Program-made: the position numbers and the translations under genes
Assembly: GCF_011682045.1 (NCBI RefSeq)
Contig: NZ_VVIW01000013.1
Location: 62,001 to 126,000, forward strand
Origin: Massilia aquatica
GTDB taxonomy: Bacteria > Pseudomonadota > Gammaproteobacteria > Burkholderiales > Burkholderiaceae_D
Length of the DNA: 64,000 nt
Direction: 5' to 3'
The notes under the pieces: model-generated
The model's database searches: none
Told to the model about the DNA's origin: nothing
The model's input: the letters and a program-made list of their open reading frames with translations, nothing else
Shown here: positions 15,931 through 24,951 of the stretch, piece after piece
Layout of the letters: each line of letters starts with the position of its first letter
How positions within the stretch are numbered: the first letter of the stretch is position 1

Positions 15931-17523
15931 ATGAAAGCTGAAAAGCAGTTATCGCCCGTTACAGAACTCGATGGCAAAAAGCGGCCGCTGATCGCCATTG
16001 CCGCCTCGTTCCTGTTCTTTGTCTGTATTTCGCTGGTGGCGGTGCAGGGCTGGAGCATCTACAGCGCGCGCGAAACCCAGCTGGCGCAGAGCGCCGCGTC
16101 GACCGCCAACATGGCGCGCGCCCTGGCCGATCACGCCGACAGCACCATCGAACTGGTCGACACCATCCTGGACGGGGTCGTCGAAAGCGTCGAGCATGAC
16201 GGCATCAGCCGCTACGGCGAGCGCCTGCACCTGCACCTGATCGACCATGTCAGCCGCACGCCCTCGCTGCAGGGCATGTTCATTTACGACGCCAAGGGCA
16301 ACTGGGCGCTGCACTCGCTGCGCGATCCGGTTCCGGCGCTCAACAACGCCGACCGCGAATATTTCATCTATCACGCGACGCACAAGGACAAGCTGGCGCA
16401 CGTCGGCGCACCGGTGCGCAGCCGTACCACCGATACCTGGGTGCTGCCGGTGTCGCGCCGCCTGGAAAACAAGGATGGCAGTTTTGCCGGCGTGGCCCTG
16501 GCCACGGTCCAGCTGAGCTTTTTCCGCACTTTCTATGACAGTTTCGACATCGGCGCGCATGGCAACATCACCATCGCCACCGACAAGGGCGCGCTGGTGA
16601 TGCGCCGTCCTTATCGGCAAGAGCAGATCGGCGCCTCGATCGCCGCCGAACCCATGTTCAAGCAGTGGCGCGAGCGCGGCGCGCTCGGATCGGCCGCCAT
16701 TCCGGTCGACGCCGACGCCGTCGACCGCATGTACAGCTTCCGCCAGCTGCGCCGCTATCCGCTGTTCGTGGCGGTGGGCCTGTCGACCGGCGAAACGCTG
16801 TCGAACTGGTGGGCCAACGCCTACCTGTCGACGGCGTGGGTGGTGATTTTGCTGCTGATCCTGTGCTGGATGGGCGTGCGCCTGTTCCGCCAGGTGACCT
16901 TGCGCGACGAACTCGAAGAACAGCTGCGCAACGCCCAGCTGGCGCTGGTGACCAAGAACCGCTCGCTCAAGCTGCTGGCGCGGAACGACGGCCTGACCGG
17001 GATCGCCAACCGGCGCCTGTTCGACGCCCGCCTCGACGCCGAATTCAACCGCGCCGTGCGCGACGGCACCTCGCTGGCGCTGGTGCTGCTCGACGTCGAC
17101 TTCTTCAAGAAGTACAACGATCACTACGGCCACCCGGCCGGCGACGCCTGCCTGCAGTTCATCGGCCAGTGCATCCGCACCGGGCGGCGCCGCGCCGGCA
17201 ACCTGGCCGCGCGCGTCGGCGGCGAAGAGTTTGCGATCCTGCTGCCCAACACCGACTTGTACGGCGCCATCGTGGTGGCCGAAGCGGTGCGCCGCTCGAT
17301 TGCCACGGCCGGGCGCGAGCACGCGGCCAATCCGGCCGGCATCGTCACCATCAGCTGCGGCGTGCACGCGCTGGTGCCGGGCAAGGACATGGACAGCAAG
17401 CAGCTGGTCGAAGCGGCCGACAAGGCGCTGTACCTGGCCAAGTCGACCGGGCGTAACCGGGTGTGCCCGGATGCGCCGGCGGCGTCGTCGCGGCGCGAAC
17501 GCGCCTCCGTGCTGGGCGACTGA
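15931..17523 (+). CDS. membrane diguanylate cyclase with periplasmic sensor domain
   Basis: Predicted c-di-GMP synthase, 530 residues. A first membrane helix (about 20-42, LIAIAASFLFFVCISLVAVQ) precedes a roughly 250-residue periplasmic region of the Cache type. A second helix (STAWVVILLLILCWMGVRLF) leads to a short linker and a GGDEF domain (DGLTGIANRRLFD, LLDVDFFKKYNDHYGH, RVGGEEFAILL). The active-site GGEEF is intact. The usual RxxD inhibitory site five residues ahead reads RAGN, so product inhibition may be lost. The start at 15931 is chosen because the basic/hydrophobic N terminus follows it; the open frame upstream is proline-rich noise. Confidence 0.88.
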   Translation: MKAEKQLSPVTELDGKKRPLIAIAASFLFFVCISLVAVQGWSIYSARETQLAQSAASTANMARALADHADSTIELVDTILDGVVESVEHDGISRYGERLHLHLIDHVSRTPSLQGMFIYDAKGNWALHSLRDPVPALNNADREYFIYHATHKDKLAHVGAPVRSRTTDTWVLPVSRRLENKDGSFAGVALATVQLSFFRTFYDSFDIGAHGNITIATDKGALVMRRPYRQEQIGASIAAEPMFKQWRERGALGSAAIPVDADAVDRMYSFRQLRRYPLFVAVGLSTGETLSNWWANAYLSTAWVVILLLILCWMGVRLFRQVTLRDELEEQLRNAQLALVTKNRSLKLLARNDGLTGIANRRLFDARLDAEFNRAVRDGTSLALVLLDVDFFKKYNDHYGHPAGDACLQFIGQCIRTGRRRAGNLAARVGGEEFAILLPNTDLYGAIVVAEAVRRSIATAGREHAANPAGIVTISCGVHALVPGKDMDSKQLVEAADKALYLAKSTGRNRVCPDAPAASSRRERASVLGD

Positions 17524-17561
17524 GTCACGCGCTGCGACCGGCAAGCGATTGCAGTCCCATC

Positions 17562-18131
17562 GTACTACCCACGCTGCAAAGCCGACGGCTTGCTTTACGC
17601 GCGATGCGGGACGCCGATGCCCCGGGCATCCTTGCCATCTACAGCGATCCGCGCGTGATGCGCCAACCCGGCGAAGAACCGTTCCCGGATCTCCAGACCG
17701 TCGACATCATGCTCGCCAGCGTTCGCCGTCTTCTGGCCGACGGTACTTCGCTGGAGTGAGCGATTGCCTTGCGCGACAGCGACCAGATCATCGGCACCTG
17801 CGGGCTCCATTACTTCGATCAGCGGCAAGCGCAGGTCGGCTGCCTGTTGCGGCATTCGGCCTGGGGCCAGGGCTACATGACGCAAGCGATCGGCCTCTTG
17901 ACGCACTACGCGGGCCACGTTCTGCGCCTGAATCGCCTGGTCGCGGACGTGGCGCCCGACAATGAACGGGCGCAAGGTCTTTTCAAGAAGCTCGGATACA
18001 GCGCAGCGGCGCCAGTGCGGCCTTCGAAGGGGCTGCATGGTGATGCCTCGCATAAAAGACCAGCAAATGCGCGCGATATGGGAGAATACGAGCAATTACT
18101 CGTATTGAAAACACGGATTCCAAGGACCCGC
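17562..18131 (+). pseudogene. GNAT acetyltransferase (RimJ/RimL type) broken by an in-frame TGA
   Basis: Two segments in the same frame make one GNAT protein. The first ends at the TGA of 17757-17759 after LLADGTSLE; the second continues at once with AIALRDSDQIIGTCGLHYFD. Family members usually have Trp where the stop falls, so a single TGG to TGA change explains it. The second part keeps the acetyl-CoA region (GCLLRHSAWGQGYMTQAIGLL, DNERAQGLFKKLGY). No normal start codon is near the expected N terminus and no stop separates it from the TetR gene in the same frame. Boundaries are approximate. TGA readthrough is possible but there is no evidence for it. Confidence 0.65.
18085..18106. promoter_or_regulatory. 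operator-like inverted repeat AATACGAG-N6-CTCGTATT
   Basis: Two perfect eight-base arms separated by six bases end 25 bases before the TetR start codon. The size and position fit an autoregulatory TetR operator. It lies within the decayed 3' end of the GNAT pseudogene. Confidence 0.6.
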
Positions 18132-18773
18132 ATGCGCCCTCTCCCCACGCCCCGCAAAGCGCCGCGCCAGGCACGTTCGCAACACATGGTCGAGCAGATT
18201 TTGCAGGCCACGGCCAGCATTCTGGAAGAACGCGGCTACGCCGGCATGAACACCAACGCGGTGGCCGCGCGCGCCGGGGTGAGCGTGGGCTCGGTGTACC
18301 AGTATTTCCCGAACAAGGATTCGCTGATCGCGGCGCTGCACCAACGCCATGGGGCGCACATGTACGCGGCCATCGACGCGGTGCTCGCCGGCGCCGCGGC
18401 GCGCACCCTGCGCGAACATCTGGCGGCCATGGTGCATGCCTGGCTGGCGGCGCACCAGGTCGAGCCGGAGCTGCACAAGGTGCTGGAAAAGGAATTTCCG
18501 TTTTTCGACGCGCCGACCCAGGACAGCCCGGCCGACAACAACTCCTTCCAGCGCATCCTGCGCATGCTCGAAGCGCACCGCGACGAAATCGGCCAGCCCG
18601 ACCTGGACCTGGCCACCTGGGTGCTGCTGCGCATGATGGAGTCGCTGGTGCACGCCGCCGTGATGGATGCACCGGCGCGTTTTGCGCCAGCCGACATCGA
18701 ACGCTGCATCGTCGATGCCTTGCACGGCTACCTGCGCGCCGGGCCGGCACAGGCTGGGGCACAGGACAAATGA
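18132..18773 (+). CDS. TetR family transcriptional regulator
   Basis: A 213-residue regulator. The N-terminal helix-turn-helix spans about 15-62 (ARSQHMVEQILQATASILEERG, NTNAVAARAGVSVGSVYQYFPNKDSL), the classic TetR signature. The rest is a helical ligand-binding and dimerisation domain with the C-terminal pattern ATWVLLRMMESLVHAAV. The ATG at 18132 has AAGGA five bases upstream. The 22-base inverted repeat just upstream is its likely operator. Its TGA overlaps the start of the next gene (ATGA), so both are in one operon. The ligand is unknown. Confidence 0.88.
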   Translation: MRPLPTPRKAPRQARSQHMVEQILQATASILEERGYAGMNTNAVAARAGVSVGSVYQYFPNKDSLIAALHQRHGAHMYAAIDAVLAGAAARTLREHLAAMVHAWLAAHQVEPELHKVLEKEFPFFDAPTQDSPADNNSFQRILRMLEAHRDEIGQPDLDLATWVLLRMMESLVHAAVMDAPARFAPADIERCIVDALHGYLRAGPAQAGAQDK

Positions 18774-19297
18774 ACAAGCAACATTTGCTGATCAAGATCG
18801 TGCAAAATGCCCAGCGCCGGCATGTCAACCGGTTGCTGGCCGAAGACCTCAGCGAAGCCTTGCGACAATCGATCGCGCGGGCGATCTATTTTCCCGACTC
18901 CAGCGATATCCTTCAACAAGCCATGGCGATGCTTGGCGATGCACGTGCAAGCAAGCAGACCTTCTTCGTACCGGCCTACCATCTCATCGACGAGAAAGCG
19001 CTAGCGGCCATCGCAAACCTTCCGGACTTGCCTGCCGTGTTATGTTTTTTCCCCGCCTGCCATGCCAATCACGAGTACGTCAGTTCCGACTTGCCCGTCT
19101 TGGAAATAGCGCGCACCAGCGCCGCAGACTGGTACCGATTCAACGCATCAAGGAAAGATCAACTCTCCTTCTTCTTTTGCATCGCGCCGGATTTTTCGTG
19201 CGGCATGATCATGGACGTCTGTGCGGGCGATCCCATGACCTCCGGTTCCGACCACCCGATCTACGAACTGTACAGCTGGGACCTCGGGCCACGCTGA
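18770..19297 (+). CDS. unknown protein coupled to TetR regulator
   Basis: A 175-residue protein of no family I recognise. It has no signal peptide or membrane helix. Its N terminus is basic and helical (LLIKIVQNAQRRHVNRLLAEDLSEALRQ). The rest is rich in aromatic residues and cysteine (LCFFPACHANHEY, FFFCIAPDFSCGMIMDVC). Translational coupling to the TetR gene by ATGA overlap suggests that it belongs to the function regulated by that repressor. Confidence 0.65.
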   Translation: MNKQHLLIKIVQNAQRRHVNRLLAEDLSEALRQSIARAIYFPDSSDILQQAMAMLGDARASKQTFFVPAYHLIDEKALAAIANLPDLPAVLCFFPACHANHEYVSSDLPVLEIARTSAADWYRFNASRKDQLSFFFCIAPDFSCGMIMDVCAGDPMTSGSDHPIYELYSWDLGPR

Positions 19298-19319
19298 GCG
19301 GCAGCGCCAGCGCCGCCCA

Positions 19320-20579
19320 TCAAGGCTGCGCGGCATACCCGCTCTCGGCCAGGAAGCGCTTGACATCCTTGACGTGCAAAATGTCGGCGATGGCCTGGCG
19401 CTTGTCCCTGGCCTGCTTGTAATACGCCTCGGTGATCCGGAACCCCATGAAGTAGCCCAGGTCGGCCGGGCGCTCGCCTTCCGGCGCGCCGCTGTACAGC
19501 CAGCGCTTGAAGTCGGTGCCATCCATCGCCGCCAGGAACTCCTTTTTCAGCTGCGCCTCATTGGCGTAGCCGTAGCGATAGATCGGCTCGTTGAACTTGC
19601 CCTTGGTCACCAGCGACGCGAGGAAATCGCACGACCCTTCCTTGATCGCATGACCGAGCAAGGTGTGCGGATCGAGCTGCTGCTGGAAATGCATCAGCTC
19701 ATGCGCGACGATCGACGGCAGCTTGTCGATATCGGCCGTGCCCGACAGCAGCCAGGGGTCGAGTTCGCCTGTCGGCACGCCCGGGCCGCGTCCATACATC
19801 TCGGTGCCGATCAGCAAGCCGTCCGCCGACGCGGTACCGCCGGCGCTCAGGCGGCCGATCACAAAGTAAATATCGGGGAACATCGCCGCCGGATACAGCG
19901 CCTTGAAATGCCGCATTTCCTCGCGGATCACCGGCTCGAACGAGGCCGCGCGCAGCGTATTGGCGCGGATGGCACGGTAATAGGCCGCGTGCTTTCCCAT
20001 GCGGCGAACCATGCTGGCGCCGCTGTTGATGCGCATGTGCACGAAGCCATGCAAACCGGCGCTGCCGGCATCGAGGTACTCGCGCTCGAGCAAGGCGGCC
20101 GGATCGGCCGCGCCGTCGAGCTTGTCGTACACGGTCCAGAAGCGCGCGATGTCGCTGGTGACGAAGCGGAAGTCTTCCGGGCTGGCATGGGCGGCGCGGT
20201 AGGCGCGGTCGTTGGCGCCGGCGCCGGCGACAATGCCGGCCCAGCGCGGGTCGGCGCGCAGCGAAACGAAATCGTCCTCCTGCTCCAGCTCATCGCGCAG
20301 GCGGAAGGCGCGTCTGGCGACGCCCTGCTCCAGGATCGCGAGCGCCTGCGCCTTCTGCCCGAGCCTGGCGGCCGTGGCCGCGTACTTATGGTCCATCGCC
20401 ATGCTGGCGTAACCGCTGTCGGCCGCCTTGCGGTAGGCGTCGAGCGCGGCCTGCGGCTTGTTGTCGTCGCGCGCCACGTCGGCCGCACTGGCCCAGGCGC
20501 GTCCCGACGTCTGGCCGTGGGCCGGGCCGGCCAGCGCCGAGACAAGCATGACGGCATGGAGGAGCGCGATTGTTTTCAT
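19320..20579 (-). CDS. exported zinc-metalloprotease-like protein (DUF2268-like)
   Basis: A 419-residue exported protein. Residues 1-23 form a signal peptide (IALLHAVMLVSALAGPAHG). A short helical repeat region (about 25-110, TPR-like ADVARDDNKPQAALDAYRKAADSG) precedes the catalytic part. The zinc motif VAHELMHFQ is near residue 293, followed by KEGSCDFLASL with a probable third ligand Glu, as in DUF2268 proteases. The start at 20579 has AAGGG six bases upstream, and starting there exposes the signal peptide. Substrate and role are unknown. It converges on the unknown gene ending at 19297. Confidence 0.75.
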   Translation of the reverse strand: MKTIALLHAVMLVSALAGPAHGQTSGRAWASAADVARDDNKPQAALDAYRKAADSGYASMAMDHKYAATAARLGQKAQALAILEQGVARRAFRLRDELEQEDDFVSLRADPRWAGIVAGAGANDRAYRAAHASPEDFRFVTSDIARFWTVYDKLDGAADPAALLEREYLDAGSAGLHGFVHMRINSGASMVRRMGKHAAYYRAIRANTLRAASFEPVIREEMRHFKALYPAAMFPDIYFVIGRLSAGGTASADGLLIGTEMYGRGPGVPTGELDPWLLSGTADIDKLPSIVAHELMHFQQQLDPHTLLGHAIKEGSCDFLASLVTKGKFNEPIYRYGYANEAQLKKEFLAAMDGTDFKRWLYSGAPEGERPADLGYFMGFRITEAYYKQARDKRQAIADILHVKDVKRFLAESGYAAQP

Positions 20580-20676
20580 GAACGACCCTTGAGCTGAGAA
20601 GGCGTCCATTATGGCAATTCCTGCGCCATGCGGGAATTGTTATACGACAGCTTGCCAAATCAAGGGGGCAGGACGG

Positions 20677-21246
20677 CTAAACGGGACGCCCGTCCGGATC
20701 GGGGCCGATATCGTTCAGGCGGATCGTGCTCGCCAGTCCACGGCTCAGGTCGGCCAGCGTGTCGGCGTCGTCGAGGTTGAAGTGGATGTCGAGATCGTCA
20801 TGGCTCATCACCCAGATGGTGCCGTAGAAGGCGCCGAACTGGCCGATCAGGGGCGTCACCAGCGCTTCGTTGATGTGGACATTGTTCTCCGCCATCCAAT
20901 GGAAATACTGGTGCGGCTGGACGAACAGCTGGGTGCTGCGGTACGAAAAACACAGCCCGCACGGGCTGTTCGAACGCGGAAAACGCCGCCCTTCGTAGGG
21001 CGCCAGCGCGCCGGCGGTGGCGGCCCAGGTCAGTTCGTCGAGGTCATTATTGTCGAAAATGCTGATGCCGGCCGACTGGGCCGAACAGCGCAGCAGCGCT
21101 TCCTCGCAACGCGCGCGCAGGGCGTCGCGCAAGGTCACGCCATCCTGCGGCGCCACGCGCGGCATGCTGCGCAAAGGCGCATTGCCGGCACGCTTGCGTG
21201 GACGGGAACGGAGTTGATCTGTTGCAATAATTTCGGACAGTGACAT
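20677..21246 (-). CDS. GAF domain protein
   Basis: A 189-residue cytoplasmic protein consisting mostly of one GAF domain (about 45-180). Typical parts are GISIFDNNDLDELTWAATAG, NSPCGLCFSYRSTQLFVQP, ALVTPLIGQFGAFYGTIWVM and DDADTLADLSRGLA. The first 35 residues are basic and probably disordered. No output domain is attached, so it may act as a stand-alone sensor or a partner of a kinase elsewhere. The start at 21246 has GGAG six bases upstream. Cys in the SPCG loop is common to GAF domains in sensor kinases and does not show a bound ligand. Confidence 0.75.
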   Translation of the reverse strand: MSLSEIIATDQLRSRPRKRAGNAPLRSMPRVAPQDGVTLRDALRARCEEALLRCSAQSAGISIFDNNDLDELTWAATAGALAPYEGRRFPRSNSPCGLCFSYRSTQLFVQPHQYFHWMAENNVHINEALVTPLIGQFGAFYGTIWVMSHDDLDIHFNLDDADTLADLSRGLASTIRLNDIGPDPDGRPV

Positions 21247-21463
21247 TGACCACTCCGGTGAGAGGCCGCAAAGCGGCCATGTGGACAGAGTCTACGCCGA
21301 GTCGGGTGCGTTGTCAGTTCGCAAACATACACTACTTGTTATATCTTTAGATAAACCGACAGTTTCAACATCGGGCAATGCGGCGCAGGGTTAGGCACTT
21401 CACACTCGCGGCGCGCGCCGTCATCGATAATGTCAACCCTGATTGGCCTTTGCGGAGACCCCC

Positions 21464-22333
21464 ATGCCTGCTCCAACCGCCATCGTCGTCCACGGCGGCG
21501 CCGGTACCTCGCGCGACAATGAAGATGGCTGCGCGCGCGCCGCCGGCCTGGCCCTGGCCGCCCTTGAACGCGGCGGCGACGCCCTCGACGCCGCCGTGGC
21601 GGCGGTCGTCTCGATGGAAGACGACGGCCGCTTCAACGCCGGCACCGGCTCGGTGCTGTGCCTGGACGGCCAGACCATCGAAATGGACGCCTCCGTCATG
21701 GATACCCACGGCCGCCTGGGCTGCGTCGCCTGCATCACGCAAGTACAAAATCCGGTGCTGGTGGCGCGCGCGGTGGCCGACAGCCCGCACTGGCTGCTGG
21801 CCGGCGACGGCGCCACCCGTTTTGCCCGCAATGGCGGCCACCCGCCCTACTGCCAGCCGACCGACAAAGCGCGCGCCGCTCATGCGCGCCTGATCGCGCA
21901 ACTGGGCGACCGGCCGGAATTCGCGCGCCTGTGGAACTACCAACGCGCGCTCGAAGAGAGCGGCGAGCGCGCCTGCGACACGGTGGGCGCAGTGGTGCGC
22001 GGCGCCGACGGCCACTTCGCCGTTGCAAGCTCGACTGGCGGCTCGGCCCCGTCGCTGCTGGGGCGGGTGGGCGACACGCCGATCATCGGCAGCGGCTTTT
22101 ACGCCGGCAGCGACGGCGCGGTGGCCGCGACCGGCATCGGCGAAAACATCGTGCGCCACCTGCTGGCCTACACCGTGTACCAGTGGATCGCCGCCGGCAC
22201 GCCCATCGAGCAGGCTGTGCAGCGCGGCATCGACCTGTTCGACCCGGCGGTGGCGGTCGGCCTGATCGCGGTCGGCAAAAGCGGCCACGCGGCGGTCAGC
22301 AACCGCCCCATGCCGCGCGCCATGATTTGCTGA
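21464..22333 (+). CDS. iaaA: isoaspartyl peptidase / L-asparaginase (Ntn hydrolase)
   Basis: A 289-residue self-processing Ntn hydrolase. AIVVHGGAGTSRD at the start, GRFNAGTGSVLCLDG near residue 65 and ERACDTVGAVVRG near 180 match the plant-type asparaginase family; the Thr in CDTVGA is the expected autocleavage nucleophile. Later GVGDT-like and TGIGENIVRHLLA segments follow. The start at 21464 has GGAG six bases upstream. In this context it should split beta-Asp-Arg dipeptides released from cyanophycin into aspartate and arginine. It opens the cyanophycin operon. Confidence 0.9.
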   Translation: MPAPTAIVVHGGAGTSRDNEDGCARAAGLALAALERGGDALDAAVAAVVSMEDDGRFNAGTGSVLCLDGQTIEMDASVMDTHGRLGCVACITQVQNPVLVARAVADSPHWLLAGDGATRFARNGGHPPYCQPTDKARAAHARLIAQLGDRPEFARLWNYQRALEESGERACDTVGAVVRGADGHFAVASSTGGSAPSLLGRVGDTPIIGSGFYAGSDGAVAATGIGENIVRHLLAYTVYQWIAAGTPIEQAVQRGIDLFDPAVAVGLIAVGKSGHAAVSNRPMPRAMIC

Positions 22334-22438
22334 CCCGCGTAATCGTTGTCCTACCCAAGCACAGCTTGGTCACCGATACGAGGCGCGCCGGGCGGCGACC
22401 ATAATGAGGCCTCTCTAGAAACCTGATCGCCCGCACCC

Positions 22439-23917
22439 ATGACCACCATGCAAAGCACCGTGTTCGCCACGCCGCACCTCGATGCCCCGCGCCAGAGCGC
22501 GCCCGCCACGACCAGCTGCCGCGCGCTGTACGACACCTTCTCCCAGGCCGACCTGGCCCCCGGCACCCATGCCGACGCCGAGGCCTATCTGGTCGGCCAG
22601 CTGGCGCGCGCCGCCGCCCATCCTTGCGACCTGCCCGACACCCCGGCCGGCCTGGATGGCTGGATCGCGCCGCGCGGGGCCGCCATCGGCGCCGAATACC
22701 AGCAATACCTGGCCGCGCGCCGCGATGGCGCCCCGCGCCGCTACTTCACCAGCAAGTCGCACGCGCTGTGCTTCCTGCGCTGCGTGGCCCCGACCAAACT
22801 GGTGGACGGCGCCTGGCTGTACAGCACCCTGCAACGCTGGCAGGAGAACGACTTCCGCCCGCTGGTCAAGACCTATGTCGAAGAACTGGGCGACGGCCTG
22901 CCCGACAAGAACCACGTCACCCTGTACCAGCGCCTGCTCGACAACCACGGCTGCGCCGACTGGGACGACCTGGGCGGCGCCCACTTCACCCAGGGCGCGC
23001 TGCAACTGGCGCTGGCCTACGCGGGCGACGCCTTCCTGCCCGAGATGATCGGCTATAACCTCGGCTACGAACAGCTGCCGCTGCACCTGCTCATCACCGC
23101 CTACGAATTGAACGAACTCGGCATCGACCCGTACTACTTCACCTTGCACATCACGGTCGACAATGGCTCGACCGGCCACGCGCGCGACGCGGTCGAGGCC
23201 CTGCAGCGGGTGATGGCGCGCGCCGCCAACCCGGCCGAATTCTACCGGCGCGTGCGCGAAGGCTACAAGCTCAATGAACTGGGCGAAAACACCGGTTCCG
23301 TGATCGCCTCCTTCGACCTGGAACAGGAACTGGTGCGCATCCTCGCGGCCAAGGCCGTGGTCGGGCAGAACATGCACAGCGATTATTGCCGCGTGGCCGG
23401 CAAGACCATCAACGCCTGGCTGGCCGATCCGGCGCAGATCCCGACCCTGCTGCGCGCGTTCGAAACCACCGGCTGGATCAAGCGCGGCGCCGCCCCGCAC
23501 GAAAGCCGCTTCTGGGGCCTGCTGCAAGGCGACCATGCCGAGATGTTCGGGGTGTTCTCAAGCTACGAACAGCAAGTGCTGGCCGACTGGATCGCCTCGC
23601 CGGCGCAAGAAGGCGACGCTGCTGCGGCCACGCCGCGCGTGGCCTCGTTCCGCGCGCGCCAGCGCGCCCTGGCCCCAGCCCGCAACGCGGCGCCGAAAGT
23701 CCATGGCGCGCGCGCCCTGATCCGCTACCCGTACGCCGGCCGGGCCGGCGAACACGAGGCCGAAAACGACCAGTTGCGCAACCTCGAACAAGCCGTGGCG
23801 CTGGCGCCGTCGACCAGCGCCGCCATGAAACTCCTGATCGCGCACATGTCGCCGGCGCGCCACCACACCCCCACCGGCCTGATGGCAACGCGCATGTTCG
23901 TGCGCCTGCTCGGCTGA
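22439..23917 (+). CDS. iron-containing redox enzyme (heme-oxygenase-like diiron fold)
   Basis: A 492-residue protein of the iron-containing redox enzyme family. The core is about 150-330, where PYYFTLHITVDNGSTGHARDA carries His and Asp/His residues typical of the family's metal site, preceded by GYNLGYEQLPLHLL. Members of this fold use a diiron centre for oxygenations such as N-oxidation or C-C cleavage. The N- and C-terminal parts (first 100 and last 120 residues) match nothing I recognise. It sits between isoaspartyl peptidase and a methyltransferase in the cyanophycin operon. Its substrate is unknown; a modified amino acid or peptide is a reasonable guess only. Confidence 0.78.
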   Translation: MTTMQSTVFATPHLDAPRQSAPATTSCRALYDTFSQADLAPGTHADAEAYLVGQLARAAAHPCDLPDTPAGLDGWIAPRGAAIGAEYQQYLAARRDGAPRRYFTSKSHALCFLRCVAPTKLVDGAWLYSTLQRWQENDFRPLVKTYVEELGDGLPDKNHVTLYQRLLDNHGCADWDDLGGAHFTQGALQLALAYAGDAFLPEMIGYNLGYEQLPLHLLITAYELNELGIDPYYFTLHITVDNGSTGHARDAVEALQRVMARAANPAEFYRRVREGYKLNELGENTGSVIASFDLEQELVRILAAKAVVGQNMHSDYCRVAGKTINAWLADPAQIPTLLRAFETTGWIKRGAAPHESRFWGLLQGDHAEMFGVFSSYEQQVLADWIASPAQEGDAAAATPRVASFRARQRALAPARNAAPKVHGARALIRYPYAGRAGEHEAENDQLRNLEQAVALAPSTSAAMKLLIAHMSPARHHTPTGLMATRMFVRLLG

Positions 23918-23940
23918 AACACTTTAACGACAGGACCCGC

Positions 23941-24951
23941 ATGAGCGCCTCCATCATCTCCATCGACGGCCACCGGCTCGACCAGGCACCGCCGCTCGGC
24001 ATTGCCAGCGACGAGCGCCGCGCCGCGCTATACGCGCTCGGCTGCGGCCTCAAGCAGCACGGCTACGCCTTCACCACCGTCACCCCGCTCACCCACAGCC
24101 GCGTCAACGCGCGCCTGGCAAATGGCTGGGCGCACGACCTGGCCGGCATTTTCGGCTGGAGCCGCGCCTTCAAGCCGGCCGTGGTCAACCCCACCCTCAT
24201 GGACCTGCTGCACGAGGCCGAGGTGGTCAACCACGACAACGGCATGCTGCGCAGCGTGCTGCGCGCCTCGACGCTCGATGGTCAGCTGTACCTGCATTCG
24301 GCCTACCCGACCAATGCGGCCGACGCCGTGTTCTTCGGTCCCGATACTTACCGCTTCGTGCGCGCCCTGCGCACCTCGCTGGCGGCGCGCACCCTGCCGG
24401 TGCGGCGCGCGGCGGACATCGGCTGCGGCGCCGGTCCCGGCGCCATCACCGTTGCGCTGGCCCATCCGGACGCCAGCGTGTTCGCGGTCGACATCAACCC
24501 GGCCGCGCTGGTGCTCACCGACGTCAATGCGCGCATCGCCGCAGTAAGCAACCTGACGCCGGTCGACAGCAACCTGCTGGCCGGCGTGGACGGACAGTTC
24601 GACCTGATCGTCGCCAACCCGCCCTACCTGATCGACCGCGAACAGCGCGCCTACCGCCACGGCGGCGGCGAACTGGGCGCCGGCCTGTCGGTGGCGATTG
24701 TCGATGAAGCCATCAAGCGCCTCGCACCCGGCGGCACCTTGATGCTGTACACCGGCGCGGCCATCGTCGCCAGCGCCGACCCGTTCCGCCAGGCGGTCGA
24801 ACCACGCCTGCGCGCGGCCGGTTTTCACTGGACCTACGACGAAATCGACCCCGACGTCTTTGGCGAAGAACTGGACGAAGCACCGTATGCCTACGCGGAC
24901 CGGATCGCGGCGGTGTGGCTGTGCGCCACGCGCCCGGTTGGTGCCGCATGA
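23941..24951 (+). CDS. class I SAM-dependent methyltransferase, HemK/PrmC-like
   Basis: A 336-residue methyltransferase. The SAM-binding motif ADIGCGAGPGAITVALA is near residue 160, VFAVDINPAAL follows, and the catalytic motif IVANPPYLID is near 222. The NPPY tetrapeptide is characteristic of enzymes that methylate amide or amino nitrogen, such as glutamine methylation by PrmC. The N-terminal 140 residues form a separate helical domain. AGGA is five bases upstream of ATG 23941. Its TGA overlaps the cyanophycinase start, so the two are coupled. The target is unknown. Confidence 0.82.
   Translation: MSASIISIDGHRLDQAPPLGIASDERRAALYALGCGLKQHGYAFTTVTPLTHSRVNARLANGWAHDLAGIFGWSRAFKPAVVNPTLMDLLHEAEVVNHDNGMLRSVLRASTLDGQLYLHSAYPTNAADAVFFGPDTYRFVRALRTSLAARTLPVRRAADIGCGAGPGAITVALAHPDASVFAVDINPAALVLTDVNARIAAVSNLTPVDSNLLAGVDGQFDLIVANPPYLIDREQRAYRHGGGELGAGLSVAIVDEAIKRLAPGGTLMLYTGAAIVASADPFRQAVEPRLRAAGFHWTYDEIDPDVFGEELDEAPYAYADRIAAVWLCATRPVGAA

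Noticed and set aside
17769-18773. Single protein fusing GNAT and TetR
   Set aside because: The frame is open only because the GNAT remnant has no stop; the TetR gene has its own ribosome-binding site and operator, and the GNAT part has an upstream TGA.
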